48,112 nucleotides of DNA, from the NCBI GenBank assembly GCA_002701385.1, contig NZVD01000056.1, positions 1,573 through 49,684 of the forward strand, given 5' to 3'. Source of the DNA: Rhodopirellula sp. (GTDB taxonomy: Bacteria > Planctomycetota > Planctomycetia > Pirellulales > Pirellulaceae). The notes beneath the pieces were generated by a model that was not told where the DNA came from, ran no database searches, and was given only the letters and a program-made list of their open reading frames with translations. Positions 1 to 8,651 of the stretch are shown piece by piece. Within the stretch, counting starts at the first letter, position 1. Each line of letters starts with the position of its first letter. The position numbers were made by a program, and so were the translations under genes.

Positions 1-1027
1 CAGGCAACTCGCCCCGAGCCAATTCGACGCACGTTGCGTAAAAATCCGACATGTCCACCAGGGCGTTACTCACTACTCCCGGTTTAACCGTTCCCGGCCA
101 GCTCACTATCAAAGGCACTCTCGTTCCGGTGTCATCCAGCTTGCCTTTGCCCCCCTGTAACCGTTTTCCCTTAAAGACGTGAAACACTGGCGGCTTGATA
201 TATTTTCCGTTTTCAAAATGCGAACAACTGCGAGCAGCTGTTCCATTATCCGTTGTAAAAATCAAAACCGTATTCTCTCGCAAGTCATGTGCCTCGAGGA
301 ACTTGACCAGCAAACCCATTTGGCGATCCATCTCCAACGCCATTTCCTTATAGGTTAAGTATTGTCCACTGGCAGAGTAGGGGACGGGCTCATCCAAGTC
401 ATCTGTGACATCATGGCATAATGCCATGGAATAAAATGCAAAAAACGGTTTCTCCCGATCCGCTAAAACGAACTGTTCGAGGTACTCACGATATACATCT
501 GGGCCAAATTGCTCCTTGGCCGCTTCATTGACTTCCCCGTTTTCATAAATCATAGGGTCATGGTATCGAGGACCTTCATGCCACCCAAATACACAGTATT
601 CATCAAACCCCATGCGATGCGGTTGTTGTAAATCCTCTTTCAACAATGCCAACTGCCACTTTCCGGTAACAACCGTACGATAACCGGCCTGCTGCATCGA
701 TTGAGCTATCGTCTTCTTCTCCAACACGCGGGGAAAGGATCCCCATTTAGGGTTATTTACATGTTTGGGATACTGGCCCGTCATAAATGTAATCCGCGTT
801 GGATGACAAACAGGCATACTGTAGCAATGCATACCTCTGAGACCGGAATTAGCCAGGGCATCCAAGTGCGGAGTTTCATAAGACTCTCCGCCATAGACAC
901 CTAATGCTTCGTAGCCGACATCGTCGGCCATCACCACAATAATATTTGGCGGGGGCTCCGCCGCGACAACCAGACTACCCACGGCCACAAATACACCGGT
1001 CAACAACCATTGACACCTTCGCTTCAC
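1..1027 (-). CDS. Sulfatase (partial, C-terminus beyond window edge)
   Basis: Type I sulfatase, probably exported, hydrolysing sulfate esters (substrate unknown). The frame begins at GTG 1025-1027, preceded by GGAGAG at good spacing, and runs off the window start. A hydrophobic leader (about residues 8-23) is followed by the metal-binding Asp pair in the VVMADD segment (D35, D36). The formylglycine motif is C74-H-P-T-R, which fits CxPxR. Further down are the GKW segment and a TDNGT segment typical of the family. The enzyme needs a true formylglycine-generating enzyme or other maturase, and none is evident in the window. It is the last gene of a minus-strand run and lies 53 nt after the GguC-like gene, so the two may share a transcript. 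About 342 residues are visible; the C-terminal domain is missing only because the window ends. Confidence 0.93.
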   Translation of the reverse strand, partial: MKRRCQWLLTGVFVAVGSLVVAAEPPPNIIVVMADDVGYEALGVYGGESYETPHLDALANSGLRGMHCYSMPVCHPTRITFMTGQYPKHVNNPKWGSFPRVLEKKTIAQSMQQAGYRTVVTGKWQLALLKEDLQQPHRMGFDEYCVFGWHEGPRYHDPMIYENGEVNEAAKEQFGPDVYREYLEQFVLADREKPFFAFYSMALCHDVTDDLDEPVPYSASGQYLTYKEMALEMDRQMGLLVKFLEAHDLRENTVLIFTTDNGTAARSCSHFENGKYIKPPVFHVFKGKRLQGGKGKLDDTGTRVPLIVSWPGTVKPGVVSNALVDMSDFYATCVELARGELP

Positions 1028-1080
1028 GACGACTCTCCGTTTAAGTATTTACATGGACCCATCAGTCCATTACCAGTCTT

Positions 1081-2145
1081 TTACAAAACATTCACCCGCA
1101 CTGGTTTTGCAGCTTCCGGGTTTGTTTCTTCAACTCGATTTACTAGCGACCGACTAAACCCGTCCGATGAAACCTCAATGAGATCGCCTGCCTGATATTT
1201 CCAATCACGGTTTCCGTAGCTCAACTTGCTCGTACCAAAGAAGTGCAAATGGACATCCCCCGCCTGGCGATGGAGCGGATACTTAAAGTGGTGATCCTCG
1301 CAGTTCTCAAGTGAATGACACATATACTGCTGCCCACTTTTTAAGGGACCGCTGTCGTAAATTGTCTCGTTTTGTCGCGACACCTTCACTTGCACATTCA
1401 GATCTTCAAATGACTCACCGACCACCAACTCCGGTCCCACCGAACAGGTGCGGATTTTGGACGGGGCCAGATAGAGGTAATTAATCTTTTCAGTCGCATG
1501 GTCTGACCACTCATTGCCCAAAGCGAACCCGATCCGGTAAGGCATCCCATCAGGCCCAATCACATAGCACCCCACAAACTCCGGCTCTTCGCCACCGTCC
1601 AAAGCAAAGCTTGGTAAATCCAATGCCGCGCGATGGCCTCTTAGGCATAGTCCATTACCTTTGTAAAACCATTCGGGAGCGGTCCCTCGCAATCCCTCTG
1701 CCGGTTTCCCACCGTCGATTCCCATTTGAAACATTTTTGCCGAGTCGGTTTGAGGCTCGGATGCAGCCTGCGATTGCTCCGATTCTTCCTGAACCAACTC
1801 TTCCGCGTGCATTTGATCCCGGCTTTCCATACTTCCTGTATGAGTCAACCCCGTCCCGGTAATGAACGTACGAGCTGACTCTCGATGATCCAATGGAGGC
1901 AGCAGATGCAAGTCGCTCCCCACCTCTCCGCCCCATAGTTTTTCATACGAGATCCGAGTATCACACTGAGGTAAAAGAGTGGTCAACATCTCAGTCAGAT
2001 TGAGATTACGTTGAATGGCATCCAATGCCAAAGACAATGTTGTTTCATACTGAGCAAAGGTGGCTGTCAGATTCACCACCTCGTCGCCGTCGACGACTCC
2101 AACGCCACGCACTCCGAATTGCTGTACAAACTGAACCAATTTCAT
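1081..2145 (-). CDS. GguC/AraD1-type FAH-fold protein
   Basis: A 354-residue member of the fumarylacetoacetate hydrolase superfamily, closest to the GguC/AraD1 group, which is associated with non-phosphorylative breakdown of sugar acids (2-keto-3-deoxy acid dehydration or hydrolysis). I recognise the family by PEWFYKGNG, the GGEEPE segment, GNEWSDH, and the NYLYLAPSKIR and GPEL stretches that carry the acidic metal ligands. The frame stays open upstream to 2223, but I chose ATG 2143-2145 because GGAAGGTGG sits just before it and the protein then starts with the family-like MKLVQF. Neighbours are a sulfatase downstream and a DUF6817-like gene upstream on the same strand, which suggests use of a desulfated acidic sugar (inference). 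The exact substrate is unknown. Confidence 0.85.
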   Translation of the reverse strand: MKLVQFVQQFGVRGVGVVDGDEVVNLTATFAQYETTLSLALDAIQRNLNLTEMLTTLLPQCDTRISYEKLWGGEVGSDLHLLPPLDHRESARTFITGTGLTHTGSMESRDQMHAEELVQEESEQSQAASEPQTDSAKMFQMGIDGGKPAEGLRGTAPEWFYKGNGLCLRGHRAALDLPSFALDGGEEPEFVGCYVIGPDGMPYRIGFALGNEWSDHATEKINYLYLAPSKIRTCSVGPELVVGESFEDLNVQVKVSRQNETIYDSGPLKSGQQYMCHSLENCEDHHFKYPLHRQAGDVHLHFFGTSKLSYGNRDWKYQAGDLIEVSSDGFSRSLVNRVEETNPEAAKPVRVNVL

Positions 2146-2242
2146 GGCCGTCCACCTTCCTACTACTATTAATCTCTCTATGCTCGAAATGCGTAACCTG
2201 TCCGGCACCGCATGCACACTCAATTCGGATCAGCCGATGCAA

Positions 2243-2857
2243 CTAACTCGGGGAAGACGGCGCCTCTGCATGTAGCCCCAATGCCCGATCAGGCTCCCTC
2301 CCCATCGTTTCCAAATATCTTTCTTTGGCGACTCCACCAAGATAATCGGACATTGCCTCCCATGCCTCGCGTCGGTAATCCCACCAATGCAGGCGTTCAA
2401 TCTGTTCCATCCAATCGCATAGATGCAGGAAGATGAGATCCTTCCATTGCTGTGGAGTCAGTTGATACTGTTCACCGGTCTCACGATTATGAACGACATA
2501 GTCCGTACTACCCTCCAGCACGGCCTGATCGAATGGTTCGCGATGTACAAAGCAATTCAGAAATGCAATAAATTCGGCATCTTCACCAATCAACTTTTTC
2601 AAATCATCGCGACGTTCCACTGGCAAGGTAAACCCCTGAAACAGTTGTGTCCCGTAGATCGAGTGGAACATACCGGCCCGAGCAAGATACTGCGAACCGC
2701 CCCAACTTCGAACATCGTTAAACACCGAAACTAGATGAGCAAGGTATTTTTTATCTCCGGAATGACCAATCGACTCGGTCCCTAACGCCGTCAGAAAATC
2801 AACCATCTCACGGTACTTCGGATCTTTAGACTCATTCGAATTTACCGTCATATCCAT
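2243..2857 (-). CDS. DUF6817-like, HD-like protein of unknown function
   Basis: A 204-residue soluble protein without signal peptide or membrane segment. It resembles, from memory, the family called DUF6817: an early HSG, then a HL segment, a RSWGG segment and the diagnostic FHSIYGT, followed by an IGEDAEF segment and a late WKDLIFLHLCDWMEQ helix. The spaced His residues (HSG, HLV, FHS) look like a metal-binding HD-type helical domain, but I cannot assign a reaction. The frame opens with TTG/GTG/TTG codons; ATG 2855-2857 is the likeliest start, with AAAGG about ten bases upstream. It lies 97 nt from the GguC-like gene and 42 nt from the PQQ-like gene, all on the minus strand. Confidence 0.75.
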   Translation of the reverse strand: MDMTVNSNESKDPKYREMVDFLTALGTESIGHSGDKKYLAHLVSVFNDVRSWGGSQYLARAGMFHSIYGTQLFQGFTLPVERRDDLKKLIGEDAEFIAFLNCFVHREPFDQAVLEGSTDYVVHNRETGEQYQLTPQQWKDLIFLHLCDWMEQIERLHWWDYRREAWEAMSDYLGGVAKERYLETMGREPDRALGLHAEAPSSPS

Positions 2858-2899
2858 CAACACCAACCTTTGGTCTTTCTACCAGTTAAATCGTCTAGT

Positions 2900-4192
2900 T
2901 TATTCCCTTGTAACGGCCAACAATCGCTCATAAGACCGCAAGTAAATCGTGTTACCAACCAAAGCAGGGGTTGAGTAAAACTGGCCCTCAAGCTTATTAG
3001 TCGAAACGATTTCCCCGGTCGTATCAGCTGCAAACACGACAGCTGTTCCGTTGATTCCGATCGCATAGACGTTGCCTCCACCAGCAACCAAGGATGCATA
3101 GCTGGTGCCGGTCGGTAATCGCTTCACCCATTTCACTTCGCCTGTCCGGATATCGAGACAACTAGCAACACCATTGTCTGCCAGTGTAAAGAGCAGGCCG
3201 TTCAAAGCGACAGGTGTCGACGAATCCGGCGTACTCTTGGCATGACGCCACAATGCATTGGAATCACGTACATTGCCTTTTCCGCCGAGTTTCCAGGCCA
3301 TAATATGTCCCAGTCCTCCGCCTCCCGGATTTGCAGACGTGGCTACCACCACACCTGAATCGGCCACTGGCGAAGCAATAATCCGTCCATAAGGGCTGGC
3401 GATCTGCAAACCACTGGAAAACCAAAGCTGATCACCTGTCGCCGGATCATAAGCATTAATATGATCCGAGCCGGTGACAACAATCTGATTTTTTCCGCTG
3501 ACCTGAACGACGGTCGGTGTTGAGTAGGCATCTGGCCCATCATCTTTCGCCGGAAAGCGACGATCATGCTTCCAAACCAATTCCCCGGTGTCTTTATTCA
3601 ATGCAACGACGTAGGACGCTCCCTTAGTCATACAGGAAACAATAACCTTATCGCCTACGAGTCGAGGGGTGGAACCCATTCCAAAAGTAATGTCGTACGC
3701 CCCATACTCTTCAACCATATTGACCTCCCAGTTCAATTCACCGGATTCGGCATCTAGGCAAACTAACACTCCGGAGCCAAAAAATGCCCAAACGCTCTCG
3801 TTATCGGCGACCGGCGATGGTGTGGCGGCATTATGACGGTGTGCGTAAAGATTGGCCGGGCCTTTGGCTGCCAGTTTCCCTTTACCAACTCTCTCACTCC
3901 ACAAAGGTTTCCCGTTCGATCGGGAAAAAGCTAGCACGTGCAACCCTAGATCTTTCGTTTGGCTCGTCACAAAGACAGCATTCTCATTCACCGCCGGCGA
4001 AGAATTCCCCTGCCCAGGAAGTTCAACGCTCCAAGCAACCTTGTCTTCATTCCATGAGGTTGGCAAAGCCTTGCTTGACGATACGCCTGAACCTGTAGCC
4101 CCTCGGAACTGTCCCCATTCCTGTGCCTTACACTCAGTAACAATGGCCACGACTGCCAGCCAAAAAACACTATTCAAAAACCACTTATTCAT
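2900..4192 (-). CDS. PQQ-like beta-propeller repeat protein, exported
   Basis: About 430 residues. A clear signal peptide (Lys near the start, hydrophobic core FWLAVVAIVT, cleavage near CKA/Q) is followed by the WGQFRG opening common in planctomycete PQQ-like proteins. Repeated blades carry the Trp-docking pattern, for example LDAESGELNWEV, LNKDTGELVWKH, YDPATGDQLWFS and LDIRTGEVKWVK. Such proteins sit in the periplasm or on the outer surface; many have no proven cofactor, so dehydrogenase activity should not be assumed. An ATG five codons earlier (4207) is also in frame; neither has a strong Shine-Dalgarno, and I prefer 4192 because it gives a more typical signal peptide. No transmembrane or dockerin domain is visible. 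Confidence 0.88.
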   Translation of the reverse strand: MNKWFLNSVFWLAVVAIVTECKAQEWGQFRGATGSGVSSSKALPTSWNEDKVAWSVELPGQGNSSPAVNENAVFVTSQTKDLGLHVLAFSRSNGKPLWSERVGKGKLAAKGPANLYAHRHNAATPSPVADNESVWAFFGSGVLVCLDAESGELNWEVNMVEEYGAYDITFGMGSTPRLVGDKVIVSCMTKGASYVVALNKDTGELVWKHDRRFPAKDDGPDAYSTPTVVQVSGKNQIVVTGSDHINAYDPATGDQLWFSSGLQIASPYGRIIASPVADSGVVVATSANPGGGGLGHIMAWKLGGKGNVRDSNALWRHAKSTPDSSTPVALNGLLFTLADNGVASCLDIRTGEVKWVKRLPTGTSYASLVAGGGNVYAIGINGTAVVFAADTTGEIVSTNKLEGQFYSTPALVGNTIYLRSYERLLAVTRE

Positions 4193-4308
4193 TTCAGCTC
4201 TATTCATTTCAAGTACTTATCTCTGTCTGTTTCCCAAACACTCACTCATTCTAATGCAAACCGTCTCGTCAACGTCGGCAAATCCGTACTTACCGAACTA
4301 TGACAGAG

Positions 4309-5064
4309 TTAGGGTAGGTTCACGCGACCGCCTGACACAACCATCGTTTGTCCTACGATAAAATCTGATTCATCTGACAGTAGAAAACTTACCAAATTGG
4401 CAACCTCTTCGACCTGCCCAATCCGTTTTGCCGGCGTCAACTCGATTAGTTTTTCGAGCAACGCAGGGTCCACTCCATGTAAAATCTCCGTATCGATCAA
4501 GCCGGGTGCCACTGCATTGACGCGAACGTTTTCCGGCGCCAATGCCTGTCCGAGACTACGAGTGAACCCGACAACTGCGGCCTTACTCGTAGCATAAGCG
4601 ATCGAATATGGCTTTGCCTCCAACCCAGCAATCGATGCGAGATTAACAATTCGACCATAACCTCGTTCGACCATGGCATCCTTTACTGCCCAAGTACAAT
4701 AAAACACTCCATCAACGTTGAGTTTCATTGTCCGCTGCCAAAGTTGCTCATCAAATTCATCATGAGCCACCACATCGAAAATCCCCGCATTGTTAATCAG
4801 AAAGTCAACTGGCCCAAGTTGTTGCTGAGCTTCAGCGATGAGTCGTTGCGCCTGAGTTTGGTCGGAAACATCAGCCTGGACTGCAATCGCTTGAGCGCCT
4901 GCCTGTGATATTTCTGCTACCACCTGCTCAGCCAATTCCTGACTGGCTCTGTAATTAATACAAACCCGTGCACCGTACGCCGCTAACTGCTTCGCAATTG
5001 CCCGACCGATACCTCGTGAGCCACCGGTCACCACAGCCGTCTTATTTGAAAAATCGTGAGGCAT
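4309..5064 (-). CDS. SDR-family oxidoreductase, FabG-like
   Basis: A 251-residue classical short-chain dehydrogenase. The nucleotide-binding TGGSRGIG is at about residues 13-20, NNAG at 91-94, and the catalytic triad is S144, Y157 and K161 (YATSK). The C-terminus has the family's VVSGG ending. It resembles 3-oxoacyl-ACP reductase (FabG), but many FabG-like SDRs act on sugars or alcohols, so the substrate is open. The frame extends upstream to 5115, but that would overlap the PhoD gene's end (5093). ATG 5062-5064 avoids the overlap and gives a normal N-terminus. It follows the phoD-like gene by 28 nt on the same strand and may be cotranscribed. Confidence 0.87.
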   Translation of the reverse strand: MPHDFSNKTAVVTGGSRGIGRAIAKQLAAYGARVCINYRASQELAEQVVAEISQAGAQAIAVQADVSDQTQAQRLIAEAQQQLGPVDFLINNAGIFDVVAHDEFDEQLWQRTMKLNVDGVFYCTWAVKDAMVERGYGRIVNLASIAGLEAKPYSIAYATSKAAVVGFTRSLGQALAPENVRVNAVAPGLIDTEILHGVDPALLEKLIELTPAKRIGQVEEVANLVSFLLSDESDFIVGQTMVVSGGRVNLP

Positions 5065-5092
5065 ATCAAACTCGCTTCTTGAATTTGGATTC

Positions 5093-6919
5093 CTATTTCG
5101 CCGTCGCCCGGACACTGTGGGCCCACCGCAACTTACCTGTCAAACCGTTGTAATATTGAAAGACAACCTGCGGGCGTGGAAAAGCCACCCAACGCTCATC
5201 GCCAACTTTCAGAGGGTTGTTATAGACGTTGTTAATCTGCACGACACAATACGTTGGCCCACGCAACTGATCTCGCGGCACATCACTTTCCCAGCGTGTC
5301 GACCAAAGGATATCAACTTCACGAGGACCATATTTGAAAAGCCCATTGGCTGGACGATCCCCTTCATCGGTGTAGTAGTGATTATTGGAGTTGTGGGGCC
5401 CCGACGCGAATTCATATACATTGTCCGTAATTTGACAAGCGAAGCTGTTATGCAAGTCTCCGGTCAGCACAAACACCGGTTTGTCTAACTCGTCCCATGC
5501 ATCGATCAGCATTTCACGTTCATGGAAGAATACGGTCCAGGCGTCGTCTTTATTATTCGCTCGCACGACACCTCCTCCTACATGAGGCACCATAAAATTC
5601 ACACTGGACACAACAAAAACAAAGTCAGCTTTACTTTCCTCTACCCCCTTGAGTAACCACTCCCTTTGCTTCAGGCCAAGCATGGAGATCTTTTTATGAG
5701 GATCACTACGATCATGCATTTCACGCTGGCCACGGGTATCACATACAAAGAAGTCACAATTGGCCACTGACATTTTGAAATAGGAACGCCGCCCCATTGA
5801 ATAGGGTACCGAACCATCTTCCTTAAACGCCGGACTGACTTTAATGCGATGTTCATCCAAAACTTCCACAATTTCATAGACTCCAGCATTCTTCAGACCA
5901 CCGACTCCATCAAGGTCATTTTCGTTGACACCCGCGGTACGAGTTCCCCAATGGACATGCAGATTATTCACCTGTTCGAGATCAATTGAAGTGAAGTCTA
6001 CTGTCTTATCGGTAACGACCGTTCCCTCAGCTTGAACCATCCCTGTACTAATATGCACACGTTGCGGGAAGCTCGTTGGATTGGCCCAACCAAGATAGTC
6101 GTTCCAGGCACGTACTCCAACATCGCGAAATACTGCGCGGCGATCTCTTAGCCCGGGACTACCAGCTCCCCAGATATCGTTGAGTATTTCGTGATCATCA
6201 TAGGTAAAAAACGACGGCACCTGACTGTGCCATTGTTCCAGAGCAGGAGCTCGATCCATGAAGTGCTTGTAGTTTTCCCAAACACCGACGATCGAAGGGG
6301 CGTCCTGGATAAGCTTGGGGGGCGTGCCAACGTCCATACCAATCTGACTCATCCATTGGGCTGGCGTATACTCTCGCTGAGTTTCATACAGCCAATCTCC
6401 ATTCAAAATCGCGAAATTAATGTCATCCTTAATTTCCCGCAACATCGTGTTAAATGCAGGCAAAGCAGGGCCGTTACTATGGCCGGGATTCTGGTTATTT
6501 CCACAGGCGTATTCGAATGAAAAATTAAATAGTCCGTTGGGGTTTAGCTTTTCATCTACGAACAGATCGCCATTTGGAAGGGTTCGAAAGGAACCACTCC
6601 GAGCCGTCAGGTCGGTAAAGCCGGGTAAGACAACTTTATAGAAGTATTTGGTATTCGGTTTTAGATTGCGGATTTCCACCCACGCAGTACAGTCCGTTTC
6701 CGCTTTGGTGGTGACCGTTAAACTTTCCTGATTCAGAGCATCCGGCGACATTCCGTACTGAACTGCGAATTTCCCCGGATGCCCGGTACGTGCCCAGACT
6801 CCAACGCTGCTATCGGTGAGACGGCCAAGAATCGGACCGTACGTAATACTCTGCTCCGTCTCAATTCCCCAAGCGGAAGAACTAAGTAAAACCATTAACA
6901 TAAGAAGCGTTCGTTTCAT
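5093..6919 (-). CDS. PhoD-like alkaline phosphatase/phosphodiesterase
   Basis: A 608-residue exported metallophosphoesterase of the PhoD type. An N-terminal signal peptide (MKRTLLMLM..., cleavage after SSAWG) is followed by a fibronectin-like N-terminal domain (GRLTDSSVGVWARTG; residues about 28-125). The metallophosphatase core follows, with FAILNGDWLYE, the signature FTYDDHEILND, a second acidic/His block around CDTRGQREMHD, and the late LTGDLHNSF motif. These match the Ca/Fe ligands of PhoD enzymes, which release phosphate from phosphodiesters and monoesters in the periplasm. The length is a little above typical PhoD (about 500-580). The gene follows the YhcC-like gene by 26 nt and precedes the SDR. 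No Pho box could be confidently recognised. Confidence 0.9.
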   Translation of the reverse strand: MKRTLLMLMVLLSSSAWGIETEQSITYGPILGRLTDSSVGVWARTGHPGKFAVQYGMSPDALNQESLTVTTKAETDCTAWVEIRNLKPNTKYFYKVVLPGFTDLTARSGSFRTLPNGDLFVDEKLNPNGLFNFSFEYACGNNQNPGHSNGPALPAFNTMLREIKDDINFAILNGDWLYETQREYTPAQWMSQIGMDVGTPPKLIQDAPSIVGVWENYKHFMDRAPALEQWHSQVPSFFTYDDHEILNDIWGAGSPGLRDRRAVFRDVGVRAWNDYLGWANPTSFPQRVHISTGMVQAEGTVVTDKTVDFTSIDLEQVNNLHVHWGTRTAGVNENDLDGVGGLKNAGVYEIVEVLDEHRIKVSPAFKEDGSVPYSMGRRSYFKMSVANCDFFVCDTRGQREMHDRSDPHKKISMLGLKQREWLLKGVEESKADFVFVVSSVNFMVPHVGGGVVRANNKDDAWTVFFHEREMLIDAWDELDKPVFVLTGDLHNSFACQITDNVYEFASGPHNSNNHYYTDEGDRPANGLFKYGPREVDILWSTRWESDVPRDQLRGPTYCVVQINNVYNNPLKVGDERWVAFPRPQVVFQYYNGLTGKLRWAHSVRATAK

Positions 6920-6945
6920 GATGTCATTACTCTTTCATTCGGTAG

Positions 6946-7923
6946 TTAAGCTTGGGCAGAGAATTTTATTCCCTGATAACTGTCACGACGATTAAACTCT
7001 TGTTCAATCGCAGCGCGCACTCCAGGTTTGTCCAGACACCAGTCCGGCCCCACAAAATAATCAGGCGGAGCATCACCGCTGACCCGTTCCACCACGACAT
7101 GAGGTGGTGTTAATTCTAGAAAATCGACAACGGCCTGAACATAAGCATCGTGGCCGATCAACGTCACCTCACCTTGCTCTACCTGCTCGGCAAGCAGGGT
7201 CCGCTTTACAGCATAGAGATTATGTAATTTGATCGCATCCACGCCGGAGTTCGCAAGTTCACGTGCAGTCGCCATCATGTCTTCATGAGTTTCACCTGGC
7301 AGTCCCAAAATAACATGGGCACAGATTTCAAATCCGCGACCGCGACTACGCTCCATGGCATCTAAAAACGCATCGTGATGATGTCCGCGATTCATCCAGT
7401 CCAGCGACTTGTCATGCATCGTTTGCATGCCATATTCCACGGAAAGGTACGTCTTCCCGGCAAATTCCTGCAGAAGCTCCAATACGTCGTTCGGGACACA
7501 ATCGGGACGAGTCCCGATTGACATGCCAACAACATCCGGGTGAGTCAGAGGAAGGTCGTATAGCGGACGCAAGCGATCAACCGGTGCGTAGGTATTGGTG
7601 GCCGGTTGATAATAGGCGATGAACTTGCGTACATTGTACCGCCCCTTCACTCGGGAAATCCCGTCTTCTAACTGATTCCGGATATCCTGCCTTCGCACAC
7701 GCCGACTCGGACTGAAGCTCCGATTATCACAGAAAGTACACCCCCCCGTCGTTACGGACCCATCAACATTGGGGCATGTAAAACCGGCATCCAGGCTCAC
7801 TTTTTGAACCCGTTCGCCAAACTTGTTTTTTAGGTGGAAACCAAGGGAATAATAACGTAAACCGGCCTCTCGCCAGCCGTATTCTGGGCTGATAACTGTT
7901 GTGTTTTGAGTTTTTATACCCAT
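6946..7923 (-). CDS. TIGR01212/YhcC-type radical SAM protein
   Basis: A 325-residue cytoplasmic radical SAM protein. The cluster ligands are C50, C62 and C65 in the CPNVDG...GGCTFC arrangement (CX11CX2C) that marks the YhcC/TIGR01212 group. It continues with RFIAYYQP-like, SIGTRPD, SVEYGMQ and HVILGLPGE segments of the TIM-barrel core. YhcC proteins are widespread but their reaction is poorly understood; they are annotated as Elp3/MiaB-like oxidoreductases. ATG 7921-7923 is the first start in the frame. It is the first gene of the minus-strand run ending at the sulfatase and diverges from the FHA gene over about 210 nt. That gap includes a small CACCTgAGGTG palindrome at 7971-7981, a possible operator. 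Confidence 0.9.
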   Translation of the reverse strand: MGIKTQNTTVISPEYGWREAGLRYYSLGFHLKNKFGERVQKVSLDAGFTCPNVDGSVTTGGCTFCDNRSFSPSRRVRRQDIRNQLEDGISRVKGRYNVRKFIAYYQPATNTYAPVDRLRPLYDLPLTHPDVVGMSIGTRPDCVPNDVLELLQEFAGKTYLSVEYGMQTMHDKSLDWMNRGHHHDAFLDAMERSRGRGFEICAHVILGLPGETHEDMMATARELANSGVDAIKLHNLYAVKRTLLAEQVEQGEVTLIGHDAYVQAVVDFLELTPPHVVVERVSGDAPPDYFVGPDWCLDKPGVRAAIEQEFNRRDSYQGIKFSAQA

Positions 7924-8134
7924 CTTCCGTTTGACTAAATAGTGACCTAATCTAGAATACTCGTAACGCCCACCTGAGGTGTTAACTCCTATGGTACCAG
8001 TTTCGCCAACGAGCAGTACCTAGGCCCCAGTTTTTGAAGCAATTAACCGCATTCAAGGTTGTTCGTTAAAACCACTCTTGAAAGACCGATTTGCAGTCTG
8101 AACAGAGATTCTGAACGACGAGATTAGACATTTC

Positions 8135-8602
8135 ATGAGCAAATACGGCAAGCTCGAACCAATCGGTGGTGGTGACACCATTCCACTATTATCTGAGAAA
8201 CTCTTAGTTGGGCGCAGAGAGAGTTGCGATATTGTTTTGCGGTTCAAAAACGTCTCTGCCCACCATTGCCAGCTTTATGTAAACGAAGGTTATTGGTTTG
8301 CGAGGGATTTGAATAGCCGGAACGGAACACGCGTGCATAATGATCGCATTACCACCAAACGCCTTGACCCGGGCTGTGTCATTCAATTTGCCAAACACCA
8401 ATACGTCATCGAATATGATCCGGCCGATCTAGGAGCCACTGGGCCTCCCCCTTCTGATGACGATGGGTTACGGTCTATTCTTGGTCAAAGCCTGCTCGAC
8501 AGAGCTGGGCTCGAACGTCGAAGAAAGCCTGAGCCGTCACGTCGATATGACCCAAACAACAACGCTGCCGGGCAGATTAAAGATCCCAACAAACCTCTCT
8601 AA
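8135..8602 (+). CDS. FHA-domain protein
   Basis: A 155-residue protein made almost entirely of one forkhead-associated domain, which binds phosphothreonine peptides. The canonical residues are present: GRR at about 26-28, SAHHC (S41, H43 and H44), then RDLNSRNGTRVHND with the SxNGT-type loop near 61-66. After about residue 105 comes a Pro/Asp/Arg-rich low-complexity tail. FHA proteins in this phylum usually work with Hanks-type Ser/Thr kinases, but no kinase is encoded nearby, so its partner is unknown. The start ATG 8135 is the only sensible one. The gene converges on the M81 gene, whose end is 49 nt away; I see no clear terminator between them. Confidence 0.93.
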   Translation: MSKYGKLEPIGGGDTIPLLSEKLLVGRRESCDIVLRFKNVSAHHCQLYVNEGYWFARDLNSRNGTRVHNDRITTKRLDPGCVIQFAKHQYVIEYDPADLGATGPPPSDDDGLRSILGQSLLDRAGLERRRKPEPSRRYDPNNNAAGQIKDPNKPL

Positions 8603-8651
8603 TTGGTTAATGGCTTCTACGCCTGACTGCCCACATACTCATGCCATTCCA

